Below the pieces are notes generated by a model. That model did not search any database. It was not told the DNA's origin and saw nothing but the letters and a program-made list of their open reading frames with translations. A stretch of DNA of 64,000 nucleotides from the NCBI RefSeq assembly GCF_900100365.1, contig NZ_FNKU01000001.1:434001-498000 (forward strand), read 5' to 3'. Positions 54,829 through 63,902 of the stretch are shown piece by piece. A program made the translations under genes and the position numbers. The DNA comes from Pseudomonas cannabina. Its GTDB lineage: Bacteria > Pseudomonadota > Gammaproteobacteria > Pseudomonadales > Pseudomonadaceae. Position 1 is the stretch's first letter. Each line of letters begins with the position of its first letter.

Positions 54829-55833
54829 ATGCATGATGTGCCAATGGACGACATCAAAGCCCCGGATGAAAACAATGCGATGGTGCTGCTGGTTGACGAT
54901 CAGGCGATGATTGGCGAGGCAGTCCGGCGCGGTCTGGCCGGGCACGAGTCGATCGACTTCCACTTCTGCGCCGATCCGTATCAGGCGATTGCCCAGGCGG
55001 TGCAGATCAAGCCGACGGTGATTCTGCAGGATCTGGTGATGCCGGGTCTGGACGGTTTGACCCTGGTGCGTGAATACCGCAGCAACCCGCTGACCCGAGA
55101 CATCCCGATCATCGTGCTCTCCACCAAGGAAGATCCGCTGATCAAAAGTGCGGCGTTCACGGCCGGTGCCAATGACTATCTGGTCAAGCTGCCGGACAAC
55201 ATCGAACTGGTCGCGCGCATTCGCTACCACTCGCGCTCTTACATGACGCTGTTGCAGCGTGATGAGGCCTACCGCGCGTTACGGGTCAGTCAGCAACAGT
55301 TGCTCGACACCAATCTGGTCTTGCAGCGCCTGATGAACTCCGACGGCCTGACCGGGCTGTCGAACCGCCGTCATTTCGATGAGTATCTGGAACTGGAATG
55401 GCGCAGGGCGGTGCGGGATCAGACTCAGCTGTCGATGCTGATGATCGACGTGGACTACTTCAAGGCCTACAACGATAACTTCGGCCATCTGGAAGGCGAT
55501 GAAGCATTGCGCCAGGTGGCCAAGGCGATTCGCAACAGTTGCAGTCGTCCGTCTGATCTGCCGGCGCGCTACGGGGGGGAAGAGTTCGCCATGGTGCTGC
55601 CCAATACCTCGCCGGGCGGCGCACGCCTGCTGGCGGAAAAGCTGCGCCAGAGTGTGGCGGGCATGAAGATTCCGCATATTGCTCCGGCTGACGGGTCAAG
55701 CCTGACCGTCAGCATCGGCGTTGCTACCGTGACACCGCAGCTGGAAATGTCCAGTCGCGAGTTGATCCTGGACGCCGACAAAGGGCTCTATCTGGCCAAG
55801 AACAACGGGCGTAATCAGGTCGCCGTCGGCTGA
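54829..55833 (+). CDS. wspR: WspR, diguanylate cyclase response regulator
   Basis: Makes c-di-GMP when phosphorylated by WspE. The 334-residue protein has a receiver (phospho-Asp68 in ILQDLVMPG), a helical linker (about 145-170) and a GGDEF domain with active-site GGEEF at 249-253. The product-inhibition I-site RxxD is R240-P-S-D243. Both are intact, so it should be an active, feedback-controlled enzyme. Last gene of the operon; 45 bp separate it from wspF. Confidence 0.97.
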   Translation: MHDVPMDDIKAPDENNAMVLLVDDQAMIGEAVRRGLAGHESIDFHFCADPYQAIAQAVQIKPTVILQDLVMPGLDGLTLVREYRSNPLTRDIPIIVLSTKEDPLIKSAAFTAGANDYLVKLPDNIELVARIRYHSRSYMTLLQRDEAYRALRVSQQQLLDTNLVLQRLMNSDGLTGLSNRRHFDEYLELEWRRAVRDQTQLSMLMIDVDYFKAYNDNFGHLEGDEALRQVAKAIRNSCSRPSDLPARYGGEEFAMVLPNTSPGGARLLAEKLRQSVAGMKIPHIAPADGSSLTVSIGVATVTPQLEMSSRELILDADKGLYLAKNNGRNQVAVG

Positions 55834-55950
55834 TGCAATGCGCTGCCGATAAAATAGGCTGTACAAGGCCCGCTCGACGGGCTGCTTTCGCTGTCACGCC
55901 TGGGGTATACTCGTCGGCTTTGAAAATTTCGCCTGCGAGTGCTGCCTACC

Positions 55951-57046
55951 ATGGAAATCAACCCGATCCTAAACAGCATCAAGGATTTGTCCGAACGCTC
56001 CGAAACCATTCGGGGGTATCTTTGACTACGATCACAAACATGATCGTCTGACCGAAGTAAACCGCGAGCTCGAAGACCCGAACGTCTGGAACAACCCGGC
56101 CTACGCCCAGGAGCTGGGGCGCGAGCGTTCCCTGCTGGCGCAGATCGTCGAAACCCTGGACGAAATGTCCTCCGGGCTGGTCGATGCCAAAGACCTGCTG
56201 CTGATGTCCGCCGAAGAAGAAGACCAGGCTGCCGTCGATGACGTCGCCGCCGAAGTCGAGCGCCTGCGTGCATCGCTGGAAAAACTCGAATTCCGCCGGA
56301 TGTTCAGTGGCGAGATGGACCCCAACAACGCTTATCTGGACATCCAGGCCGGTTCCGGCGGCACCGAAGCGCAGGACTGGGCCAACATCCTGCTGCGCAT
56401 GTACCTGCGCTGGGCTGACAAGCGCGGTTTCGATGCCACCATCATGGAACTGTCTGCCGGTGAAGTCGCTGGTATCAAAGGCGCGACCGTGCACATCAAG
56501 GGCGAATACGCCTTTGGCTGGTTGCGTACCGAGATCGGCGTGCACCGTCTGGTGCGCAAGAGCCCGTTTGACTCCGGCAACCGTCGCCATACGTCGTTCT
56601 CGGCCGTGTTCGTGTCGCCGGAAATCGATGACAACATCGAAATCGACATCAACCCGTCGGATCTGCGCATCGACACCTACCGTTCCTCCGGGGCGGGTGG
56701 TCAGCACGTAAACACCACCGACTCGGCGGTACGTATCACCCACGTTCCGACCAACACCGTGGTCAGCTGCCAGAACGAGCGTTCCCAGCATGCGAACAAG
56801 GACACCGCCATGAAAATGCTGCGGGCCCGTTTGTATGAGCAGGAAGTGCAGAAGCGCAACGCAGCGTCCCAGGCGCTTGAAGACACGAAGTCCGACATTG
56901 GCTGGGGTCACCAGATTCGCTCTTACGTACTGGACGCCTCGCGTATCAAGGACCTGCGGACCAACATCGAACGCAGCGACTGCGACAAGGTGCTGGATGG
57001 CGATATCGACGAATACCTGATCGCGAGTCTCAAGCAAGGGCTGTAA
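55951..57046 (+). CDS. prfB: Peptide chain release factor 2 (two reading frames joined by +1 frameshift)
   Basis: Recognises UGA and UAA. Translation starts at ATG 55951 and reads 24 codons to CTT (56020-56022), where an in-frame TGA follows. A +1 slip moves to GAC at 56024, and the rest runs to 57046, giving 364 residues. The GGQ peptidyl-hydrolysis motif is in [18 protein letters not shown]. Joined as 55951-56022 plus 56024-57046, it is complete and not a pseudogene. lysS follows 69 bp downstream, as in E. coli. Confidence 0.97.
56012..56026 (+). promoter_or_regulatory. Programmed +1 frameshift site of prfB
   Basis: GGGGG (56012-56016), TAT, then CTT-TGA-C is the classic RF2 autoregulatory signal: an internal Shine-Dalgarno-like run, a slippery CTT and a poorly read UGA. 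Low RF2 lets ribosomes slip. The base before the G run is C, so the SD-like core is CGGGGG, not the common AGGGGG. Confidence 0.95.
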
Positions 57047-57115
57047 ACCGTCAGCCGACCCCTCAAGCCCCTCGCCGCGAAGCGAGGGCGAACCTGTGAT
57101 GGAATATCTAAAGAC

Positions 57116-58618
57116 ATGAGCGACCAACAACTCGACCCGCAAGCCCTGCAACAGGAAGAAAACACCCTGATCGCCCTGCGCAAGGAAAAGCTTGCTGCCG
57201 GCCGTGCCAAGGGTCAGGCCTTCCCCAACGACTTCCGCCGCGACAGCTACTGCAACGACTTGCAGAAACAGTACGTCGACAAGACCAAGGAAGAACTGGC
57301 AGAGGCAGCGATTCCGGTCAAGGTCGCCGGTCGTATCATGCTCAACCGCGGCTCGTTCATGGTCATTCAGGACATGACCGGGCGCATTCAGGTGTACGTC
57401 AATCGCAAGACCCTGCCTGAAGAAACCCTGGCCGAAGTGAAAACCTGGGACCTGGGTGACATCATTGCTGCCGAAGGTACGCTGGCGCGTTCCGGCAAGG
57501 GCGACCTGTACGTCGAAATGACCAGCGTGCGCCTGCTGACCAAATCGCTGCGCCCGCTGCCGGACAAACATCACGGCCTGACCGACACCGAACAGCGCTA
57601 CCGTCAGCGTTATGTCGACCTGATCGTCAACGAAGACGTGCGTGAAACCTTCCGCGTGCGCTCGCAGGTCATTGCCCACATCCGCAGCTTCCTGATGAAG
57701 CGCGACTTCCTTGAAGTCGAAACGCCGATGTTGCAGACCATTCCCGGCGGCGCAGCGGCCAAACCGTTCGAAACCCACCACAACGCGCTGGATATGGAAA
57801 TGTTCCTGCGTATTGCGCCGGAGCTGTACCTCAAGCGCCTTGTGGTCGGCGGCTTCGAAAAGGTTTTCGAGATCAACCGCAACTTTCGTAACGAAGGCGT
57901 TTCGACCCGGCACAACCCCGAGTTCACCATGCTCGAGTTTTACCAGGCTTACGCAGATTATGAAGACAACATGGACCTTACCGAGGAACTGTTCCGTGAG
58001 CTGGCGCAGCTGGTTCTGGGCAGCACCGACGTGCCTTACGGCGACAAGGTGTTCCACTTCGGCGAGCCGTTCGTGCGCCTCTCGGTGTTCGATTCGATCC
58101 TCAAGTACAACCCCGAGCTGACCGCCGCCGATCTGCAGGATGTCGACAAGGCACGCGCCATCGCCAAAAAAGCCGGCGCGAAAGTGCTGGGCTTCGAAGG
58201 TCTCGGCAAATTGCAGGTGATGATTTTCGAAGAGCTGGTCGAGCACAAGCTGGAGCAGCCGCACTTCATCACTCAGTACCCGTTCGAAGTGTCGCCGCTG
58301 GCACGTCGCAACGATGAAAACCCGAGTGTTACCGACCGTTTCGAGCTGTTCATCGGCGGTCGCGAAATTGCCAACGCCTATTCCGAGCTCAATGATGCCG
58401 AAGATCAGGCCGAACGCTTCCAGGCACAAGTGGCCGACAAGGATGCCGGTGATGACGAAGCCATGCACTACGACGCCGATTTCGTGCGTGCGCTGGAATA
58501 CGGCATGCCGCCAACGGCGGGTGAGGGGATTGGTATCGATCGCCTGGTGATGCTGCTCACCAACTCACCGTCGATCCGGGATGTGATTCTTTTCCCGCAC
58601 ATGCGCCCACAAGCGTAA
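57116..58618 (+). CDS. lysS: Lysyl-tRNA synthetase, class II
   Basis: Charges tRNA-Lys. At 500 residues it has the OB-fold anticodon domain ([27 protein letters not shown] split) and the class II catalytic core: motif 1 near [13 protein letters not shown], motif 2 [18 protein letters not shown] and motif 3 [15 protein letters not shown]. Usual partner of prfB. Confidence 0.97.
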   Translation: MSDQQLDPQALQQEENTLIALRKEKLAAGRAKGQAFPNDFRRDSYCNDLQKQYVDKTKEELAEAAIPVKVAGRIMLNRGSFMVIQDMTGRIQVYVNRKTLPEETLAEVKTWDLGDIIAAEGTLARSGKGDLYVEMTSVRLLTKSLRPLPDKHHGLTDTEQRYRQRYVDLIVNEDVRETFRVRSQVIAHIRSFLMKRDFLEVETPMLQTIPGGAAAKPFETHHNALDMEMFLRIAPELYLKRLVVGGFEKVFEINRNFRNEGVSTRHNPEFTMLEFYQAYADYEDNMDLTEELFRELAQLVLGSTDVPYGDKVFHFGEPFVRLSVFDSILKYNPELTAADLQDVDKARAIAKKAGAKVLGFEGLGKLQVMIFEELVEHKLEQPHFITQYPFEVSPLARRNDENPSVTDRFELFIGGREIANAYSELNDAEDQAERFQAQVADKDAGDDEAMHYDADFVRALEYGMPPTAGEGIGIDRLVMLLTNSPSIRDVILFPHMRPQA

Positions 58619-58631
58619 TCAGTACCAAAAA

Positions 58632-58661
58632 CAGCCGCCTTCGATGGGCGGCTTTTTTTTA
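58632..58661 (+). terminator. lysS terminator
   Basis: AGCCGCC (58632-58638) and GGCGGCT (58647-58653) flank an eight-base loop and are followed by eight T. Confidence 0.85.
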
Positions 58662-58695
58662 AGGTTTTTTCAAGACGACTCAAAAGGAAGCTGTT

Positions 58696-59421
58696 TTGAC
58701 GATCGCCAGAGAAGGCGCTGCCAGCGTAGCAAGCGCCGTAGCCAAAAGTATCAAGTATCAAGGGCGCAAGACCGCCCGCCAGGGCAGTGAGCAGCGCAGG
58801 CAAGTGATTTTGGATGCCGCCATGCGCATCGTGGTGCGTGACGGGGTACGGGCTGTGCGCCACCGTGCAGTGGCCACCGAAGCGGGCGTGCCGCTGTCGG
58901 CGACCACCTACTATTTCAAGGACATCAATGACCTGCTGACCGATGCCTTCGCTCAGTATGTGCAGCGCAGTGCCGATTACCTGTCCACGCTCTGGCAGAA
59001 CACCGAAGTCATTCTGCGCGACATGATGAGCCGCAGTTCCGGCAGCCCCACTGACCGCTTTCGACTGGCCGACGACATCGCGCGTATGGTGATGGAGTAT
59101 CTTCGGCACCAGTTGCTGACCCGCCGTGACTACCTGATTGCCGAACAGGCGTTCTACCACGAAGCGTTGATCAACCCGCGTCTGACGCCATTGGTGATGG
59201 CCCATCAGGAAATTCTCTTGCAGGGCAGTTGTCAGTTTTTCCAGGTGATCGGCTCGCTGCAGCCGCATCAGGATGCTCAAGTGTTGACCGGGCTCATCCG
59301 CCGCATGGAGTACCAGGGCCTGCTGCGTGGGCCTGAGCGTCAGGCAGACGAGGACATGCTCTGTATTCTCATGCGTCAGTTACGCCTGGTGCTGGGTACT
59401 CCTCAGCCGTTACGAGAGTAG
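58696..59421 (+). CDS. TetR-family transcriptional regulator
   Basis: A 241-residue regulator from a TTG start at 58696 with AAGGAAG about 7 bp upstream. After a basic N-terminal tail the helix-turn-helix reads RQVILDAAMRIVVRDGVRAVRHRAVATEAGVPLSATTYYFKD (listed by its ends). The C-terminal ligand domain is unlike any I can name. The target is unknown; it faces the DUF1704 gene downstream on the same strand. Confidence 0.9.
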   Translation: MTIAREGAASVASAVAKSIKYQGRKTARQGSEQRRQVILDAAMRIVVRDGVRAVRHRAVATEAGVPLSATTYYFKDINDLLTDAFAQYVQRSADYLSTLWQNTEVILRDMMSRSSGSPTDRFRLADDIARMVMEYLRHQLLTRRDYLIAEQAFYHEALINPRLTPLVMAHQEILLQGSCQFFQVIGSLQPHQDAQVLTGLIRRMEYQGLLRGPERQADEDMLCILMRQLRLVLGTPQPLRE

Positions 59422-59494
59422 GATGCAGCTTTCGCGATTGTAGGAGATAAGGCGCTGATTACCTTGACGATCCGGCCGATTCCGATATTTTCAT

Positions 59495-59581
59495 AGGGTC
59501 TGTTCCCGTTTCATCGCGGCTGCGTCGGAGTCTGCTTTGCCGTGAGGCAACGCGGCTCGCTATGAAACGGGAACAGACCCT
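59495..59581. repeat. 87-bp MITE-like palindromic element
   Basis: AGGGTCTGTTCCCGTTTCAT (59495-59514) is repeated exactly in inverted form at 59562-59581. A TA dinucleotide flanks the GGGTC core on each side, as a short target duplication would. Inside lies a small hairpin TTGCC-GTGA-GGCAA. No coding sequence fits. Confidence 0.75.
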
Positions 59582-59646
59582 AGTGGTGGCGCATTTTCTG
59601 CGCGACCCGCATCAGGGGCGACAGCCCGTCAGCCAAGGAGTAACCG

Positions 59647-60924
59647 GTGGACGAGTATCAACAGACTATTCGTGCTTTATCGGATCGGATCGTCGTTGCA
59701 CAGACACCGATTCGCATTCTGGATGCAGTGAAGTGGGATGACACGATTCGCCAGGAGTTTCTTGCCGCCAAAGGCAAAGCATTGCCTGCCGTGGACCGCG
59801 CGTATTACGAGAATCGTCCGCTGGGGTTCGATTCGGCGGCCTTGAAGCAGGAATTTCAGGACATCGAGCGCGACGTCACGCGTCAACTGGGTCAGTTCAA
59901 CCCGGTCGGGCAGATCATGCGTCGCATGTGCCGCGAATACCGCATGGTGGTGCGCATGCTTGAAGCGCGTGGCACGTCGGATTTCGGCCTGATCTCTCAG
60001 GAACTCTACGGCGCGGCGTCCGATGCTTTTCACGCCGGAGACCCGACCCTCGCCGACCTGGGGCTGATGCTGTCGGATTACCTGAACAACATCGCCGGGC
60101 GCGGAGACCTGAAAGACGAACCGAAAATCCTCACCGCCAAAGACGCTGTCGGGCTGTTGCAGTCACGCCTGAACCGGGTGTTCGGTGAAGCCGAAGAGAC
60201 CATCCGCGTATTTGAGTCCGACGGTATCGTTGCCGATGCGGCAGCGGGCGCCGATTACATCAAGATCCGCAGTGACGCCATGTTCAACGAGCGTGACGTG
60301 CGGGCGCTGGAGGTGCATGAAGGGCTGGTGCATGTCGGCACCACGCTCAACGGGCAGAATCAACCGATCTGCACCTTCCTGTCCAAAGGACCACCGTCGT
60401 CGACCGTCACTCAGGAAGGCCTGGCGATTCTCATGGAAGTCATCGCCTTCGCCTCCTACCCAAGCCGCCTGCGCAAACTGACTAACCGCACGCGGGCCAT
60501 TCACATGGCCGAGCAGGGCGCTGATTTTCTCGATGTGTTCGGGTTCTACCGAGAGCAGGGTTTCAGCATGTCGGAAAGCTACGGCAACGCCAGTCGGGTA
60601 TTCCGCGGCTCGGTGCCGAACGGACTGCCATTCACCAAAGACCTTTCGTACCTGAAAGGCTTCATCATGGTCTACAACTACATCCAGCTGGCCGTACGCA
60701 AAGGCAAGCTCGAACAGGTGCCCCTGCTGTTCTGCGGCAAAACCACACTGGAAGACATGCGTACCCTGCGGCAACTGGTGGACGAAGGGTTGGTAGTGGC
60801 ACCCAAATACCTGCCCGAACAATTCCGCGACATGAACGCATTGTCGGCCTGGATGTGCTTCTCCAACTTCCTCAACCACCTGAGCCTGGATCGCATCGAA
60901 GCTGATTACTCGAATATCTTGTAG
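59647..60924 (+). CDS. DUF1704 / QEGLA-motif putative zinc metallopeptidase
   Basis: A 425-residue protein from GTG 59647, preceded by a strong AAGGAG. The HExxxH motif is H-E-G-L-V-H in ALEVHEGLVHVGTTLNGQ, and the third metal ligand lies in TQEGLAILMEVIAF. This family was named for a flavohaemoglobin-linked QEGLA motif and is related to the eukaryotic MATCAP tubulin tyrosine carboxypeptidases. Bacterial substrates are unknown. No signal peptide is seen, so it is presumably cytosolic. The TetR gene upstream could control it. Confidence 0.85.
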   Translation: MDEYQQTIRALSDRIVVAQTPIRILDAVKWDDTIRQEFLAAKGKALPAVDRAYYENRPLGFDSAALKQEFQDIERDVTRQLGQFNPVGQIMRRMCREYRMVVRMLEARGTSDFGLISQELYGAASDAFHAGDPTLADLGLMLSDYLNNIAGRGDLKDEPKILTAKDAVGLLQSRLNRVFGEAEETIRVFESDGIVADAAAGADYIKIRSDAMFNERDVRALEVHEGLVHVGTTLNGQNQPICTFLSKGPPSSTVTQEGLAILMEVIAFASYPSRLRKLTNRTRAIHMAEQGADFLDVFGFYREQGFSMSESYGNASRVFRGSVPNGLPFTKDLSYLKGFIMVYNYIQLAVRKGKLEQVPLLFCGKTTLEDMRTLRQLVDEGLVVAPKYLPEQFRDMNALSAWMCFSNFLNHLSLDRIEADYSNIL

Positions 60925-61028
60925 GTGTTGAGTGGTGTTTTACACGAATACAGTAACGGCGAAACGCCGTGCCTTACCCCGCAGCCAGTGCTACATAAAT
61001 GCTGTAGATGTGCTTTTCAACCACAATG

Positions 61029-61448
61029 GCACTGACATCGCAGAACCGCTGTGCGACACAGAGCGCCACAAACACAAAGAGGACGCAGAGCGTCCAGAAC
61101 GGCATGCCGACGCGGAGCGTCGCACGATAGTTGATAATCAAAGCGCTTTTTGATCACGATGGCACTGACTACGCCGATTGCGACGTAAGTGACGGCTGAG
61201 TCCTGACACTGATCCGGGGGATGCGAGGCAGGACGCCGAGCAAGCCGCATTCGGGCCATGGATGGCCCGTTGCGGCGGCCCCCGGATCAGTGTCAGGGCG
61301 AAGGAACCCGACGAAGTCGGGCCGGAAACGGAGCCGGGATTTTGGTTACTTTGATCCTTCAAAGTCACTCGCCGAGGGGCGAAAAGGTGCCTTGAGCCGT
61401 AAGCAGACATCACTGAAATCGCAGAGCCGCTGAGAGACGCGGAACGTC
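61029..61448. repeat. DUF1534-type repeat, copy 1, interrupted by a palindromic insert
   Basis: The core starts GGACGCAGAGCGTCCAGAAC (61081) and continues with CGCGGAGCGTCGCACGATAG, GGCACTGACTACGCC, GAAGGAACCCGACGAAGTCG (61300) and ACATCACTGAAATCGCAGAG. The same order recurs in copy 2. Between GTAAGTGAC and GAAGGAACC this copy has 106 extra bases. A partial third occurrence of the CACTGACATCGCAGAACCGC phrase lies at 61029. Short ORFs on both strands here look spurious. Confidence 0.75.
61194..61299. repeat. 106-bp palindromic insert within copy 1
   Basis: CCTGACACTGATCCGGGGG (61202-61220) has an exact inverted partner at 61279-61297. A second hairpin GGGCCAT/ATGGCCC sits near 61253-61268. 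Copy 2 of the host repeat lacks these bases entirely, so this looks like a small insertion or an independently mobile unit. Confidence 0.7.
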
Positions 61449-61475
61449 ACCGATCTGCACAGCACACTCAAGATC

Positions 61476-61740
61476 GGACGCAGAGCGTCCAGAACGGCAT
61501 GCGACGCGGAGCGTCGCACGATAGTTGATAATCAAAGCGCTTTTTTATCGCGATGGCACTGACGACGCCGATTGCGACGTAAGTGACGAAGGAACCCGAC
61601 GAAGTCGGGCCGGAAACGGAGCTGGGACTTTGCCTGCTTTGGTCCCTCAAAGGAGGGCGCCGTAGGGGCGCAAAGGTGACCTGAGTCAGAAACAAACATC
61701 ACTGACATCGCAGAACCGCCGTGTGACGCGGAGCGTCGGC
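61476..61740. repeat. DUF1534-type repeat, copy 2
   Basis: A direct repeat of copy 1 without the 106-bp insert. It starts GGACGCAGAGCGTCCAGAAC and ends with ACATCACTGACATCGCAGAA and a GACGCGGAGCGTCGGCAC tail. The short minus-strand reading frames in it are not taken as genes. Confidence 0.75.
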
Positions 61741-61769
61741 ACGAGACCCAATTGTAAGGAACCCCACAT

Positions 61770-62666
61770 TTGAAACTGATCGGCATCCTCGCTTTAATCC
61801 TGAGCCTCACCGGTTGCAGCTCCATGCTGTTCTATCCCGAGCGGGACCTGCCGTTCACGCCGGACAAGGCACGGCTGCAATACCAGGACGTGAACCTCAC
61901 GGCTGCCGATGGCACGCGCCTGCACGGCTGGTGGCTGCCTGCAAAAGAAGGGGGGGCGGTCAAAGGCACAGTCCTGCACCTGCACGGCAATGGCGGCAAC
62001 CTGGCGTGGCATCTTGGCGGCGTCTGGTGGCTGCCCGAGCAGGGTTACCAAGTGCTGATGGTCGATTACCGTGGCTATGGCGAATCGCAGGGAGAACCGA
62101 GCCTTCCGGCAATTTATCAAGACGTTCAGGCCGCGTTCGACTGGCTGAAAACCACGCCGCAGGTCCAGGGCAAGCCACTCGTGGTTCTGGGGCAAAGCAT
62201 CGGCGGAGCATTGGCAGTGCATTACCTGTCAGAGCACCCTCAGGAGCGCTCGCGGGTCAAAGCATTGGTACTGGACAGCGTGCCCGCCAGCTACCGAAGC
62301 GTCGCGCAACACGCGTTAAGCAAATCCTGGCTGACCTGGCCGTTGAAAACCCCGCTGTCATGGCTGATCCCGGATGCCGACAGCGCCGTCAACGGCTTGC
62401 CGCAGCTGGCCGGTACGCCGATGCTGATCTTCCACAGCATGGACGACACCCTGGTGCCGCTCGCCAACGGCATCGAACTGTACAAGGCCGCGCCACCGCC
62501 ACGCGTCTTGCAACTGACCCGAGGCGAACACGTGCAGACCTTCGCTGACCCCCTGTGGCGTCAGGTCATGCTGCGCTATCTGGACGACCCGAGCCACTTC
62601 AACGGATTGCGTCGTCTGGCAGAAGTGCCCAATTACCCAGCCCCTGAAAAACAGCCTGCGCAATGA
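61770..62666 (+). CDS. Lipoprotein alpha/beta hydrolase
   Basis: A 298-residue protein from TTG 61770 (TAAGGA upstream). The lipobox is LTGC (Cys16). The hydrolase fold shows HLHGNGGNLAWH as oxyanion region, the nucleophile elbow GQSIGG, Asp in FHSMDDTLVP, and His in TRGEHVQTF. It is probably anchored in the outer or inner membrane facing the periplasm. The substrate is unknown. Its stop overlaps the next ATG. Confidence 0.87.
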   Translation: MKLIGILALILSLTGCSSMLFYPERDLPFTPDKARLQYQDVNLTAADGTRLHGWWLPAKEGGAVKGTVLHLHGNGGNLAWHLGGVWWLPEQGYQVLMVDYRGYGESQGEPSLPAIYQDVQAAFDWLKTTPQVQGKPLVVLGQSIGGALAVHYLSEHPQERSRVKALVLDSVPASYRSVAQHALSKSWLTWPLKTPLSWLIPDADSAVNGLPQLAGTPMLIFHSMDDTLVPLANGIELYKAAPPPRVLQLTRGEHVQTFADPLWRQVMLRYLDDPSHFNGLRRLAEVPNYPAPEKQPAQ

Positions 62667-62983
62667 GTGATGTTCGTAATGTGAACGGCATGATCCTGAC
62701 CGGCGTCGGCGCAATCATCGGCACAGTCGGCTGCCTGTGGTTTTACGGCTACCTGCACTTCGCCAAGCCAGAAGACGCACTGCTGCTGAGCGAGTTCACG
62801 CTGCTCAAGACCGTTCCGGGCGAGGAGTACAAGATTGCCGCAACGCCCGCTGCCGAGGTCGCGCAATGCATCGATGGCGTACTGGTGCTGTTCGACACCT
62901 CGCAAAAAGGACTGTCAGGTGTGCTGATCAACGATCACCGCCAGGCCGTGCGCTGTATCGGCCAGCAGACACCCCGGCAATAA
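62663..62983 (+). CDS. Small single-span membrane protein of unknown function
   Basis: A 106-residue protein with one membrane segment (MILTGVGAIIGTVGCLWFYGYLHF). The short remaining domain includes VAQCIDGVLVLFDTSQKGLSGVLIND. It starts within the last codons of the hydrolase gene, implying translational coupling. I do not recognise a family. Confidence 0.75.
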   Translation: MSDVRNVNGMILTGVGAIIGTVGCLWFYGYLHFAKPEDALLLSEFTLLKTVPGEEYKIAATPAAEVAQCIDGVLVLFDTSQKGLSGVLINDHRQAVRCIGQQTPRQ

Positions 62984-63007
62984 GCCTTTTATAAAACCGT
63001 CACCCAC

Positions 63008-63041
63008 AAAAAAGCCCCGCCTGTATGCGCAGGCGGGGCTT
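63008..63041 (-). terminator. lptF terminator
   Basis: AGCCCCGCCT (63013-63022) and AGGCGGGGCT (63031-63040) pair across an eight-base loop. On the minus strand a T-run follows, so it chiefly ends lptF; on the plus strand the tail is poor. Confidence 0.8.
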
Positions 63042-63061
63042 CGGTGCAGCAGCTCGATCGC

Positions 63062-63844
63062 TTATTTCATCGAAGAGCGTGGTGCAACGGGCTGGTTGTC
63101 GTTGGAAATGGTCACTTCCACGCGACGGTTCATGGCGCGACCCGAATTACTGGTGTTGTCAGCAACAGGGTATTCCTTGCCGTAACCCATGGTCACAACG
63201 CGCGCCGGGTCTACACCCATGCGCACCAGTGCCATGCGAACCGAATTGGCGCGGCGCTCGGACAGCGACTGGTTGTAAGAAGCCGAACCGGTGCTGTCGG
63301 TGTAGCCTTCGACGATCACTTTACGGTCCGGATTTTCCTGCAGGAAAGCGGCCAGCTTGCCGATGTCGCCCTGAGCGGTAGGCTTCAGATCAGCTTTGTT
63401 GTAATCGAACAGCACGTCACCGAAGGTCACCAGCGTACCGCGTTCGGTCTGCTTGGCGTTCAGGCTGTTTTTCAGCGCAGCGATCTGAGCGTCGCGAGCT
63501 TCCAGACGGGCTTTTGCACGATCGGCAGAAGCGTTCTGCAAAGCGGCTTCGGAAGTGCGCAGCGCGATGGTCTGTTTGGCCAGTTCAACGCGCTGATTGG
63601 TCAGGTAAGCCAGTTGGTCGACTTTCTTGACGTCTTCATCATCGCGGAAGGCTTTTTCAGCCTTGTCCAGCCACTCGCTGGCGTCTTTGGTTTCAAGCGC
63701 CGCGACTTTGGTGGCTTCCGGGTTGGTCTGCAGCGCTGTGTAATTGCTGCGCGCTTGCTCCAGATTAGGGTTCGGCTTGGTTGCACAGGCTGCCAAGGCA
63801 ACGCTCATGGCCAGCAGAGCAGGGATCATCAATTGTTTACGCAT
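63062..63844 (-). CDS. lptF: OmpA-family outer-membrane lipoprotein LptF
   Basis: A 260-residue lipoprotein (MRKQLMIPALLAMSVALAAC; Cys20) with a coiled, Ala/Lys-rich middle (about 25-150). A C-terminal OmpA peptidoglycan-binding domain follows (VIVEGYTDSTGSASYNQSLSERRA, R in GRAMNRRVEV). The match in order and end sequence to Pseudomonas LptF is good; in P. aeruginosa it aids survival and is AlgU-controlled. No AlgU promoter is evident here by eye. Confidence 0.9.
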   Translation of the reverse strand: MRKQLMIPALLAMSVALAACATKPNPNLEQARSNYTALQTNPEATKVAALETKDASEWLDKAEKAFRDDEDVKKVDQLAYLTNQRVELAKQTIALRTSEAALQNASADRAKARLEARDAQIAALKNSLNAKQTERGTLVTFGDVLFDYNKADLKPTAQGDIGKLAAFLQENPDRKVIVEGYTDSTGSASYNQSLSERRANSVRMALVRMGVDPARVVTMGYGKEYPVADNTSNSGRAMNRRVEVTISNDNQPVAPRSSMK

Positions 63845-63902
63845 AATATGGTCGTCCTTTAATCAGTTACGAATTCATGAAAACAGAAGGTTGGCGGGGC
63901 AA

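Noticed and set aside
56023..56025. TGA inside prfB as a nonsense mutation
   Set aside because: It is the known programmed +1 frameshift signal with CTT-TGA-C and a G-rich SD-like element.
55979..58468. An 829-residue open frame antisense to prfB and lysS
   Set aside because: It spans two certain genes on the opposite strand and shows no recognisable domain.
60932..61153. Short plus-strand ORF of 73 residues
   Set aside because: Its translation is DUF1534-like repeat text (AERPERHADAERRT), not an independent gene.
61468..61825. Minus-strand ORFs of 75 and 97 residues
   Set aside because: They overlap repeat copy 2 and the start of the hydrolase gene, and have the repeat's stock wording.
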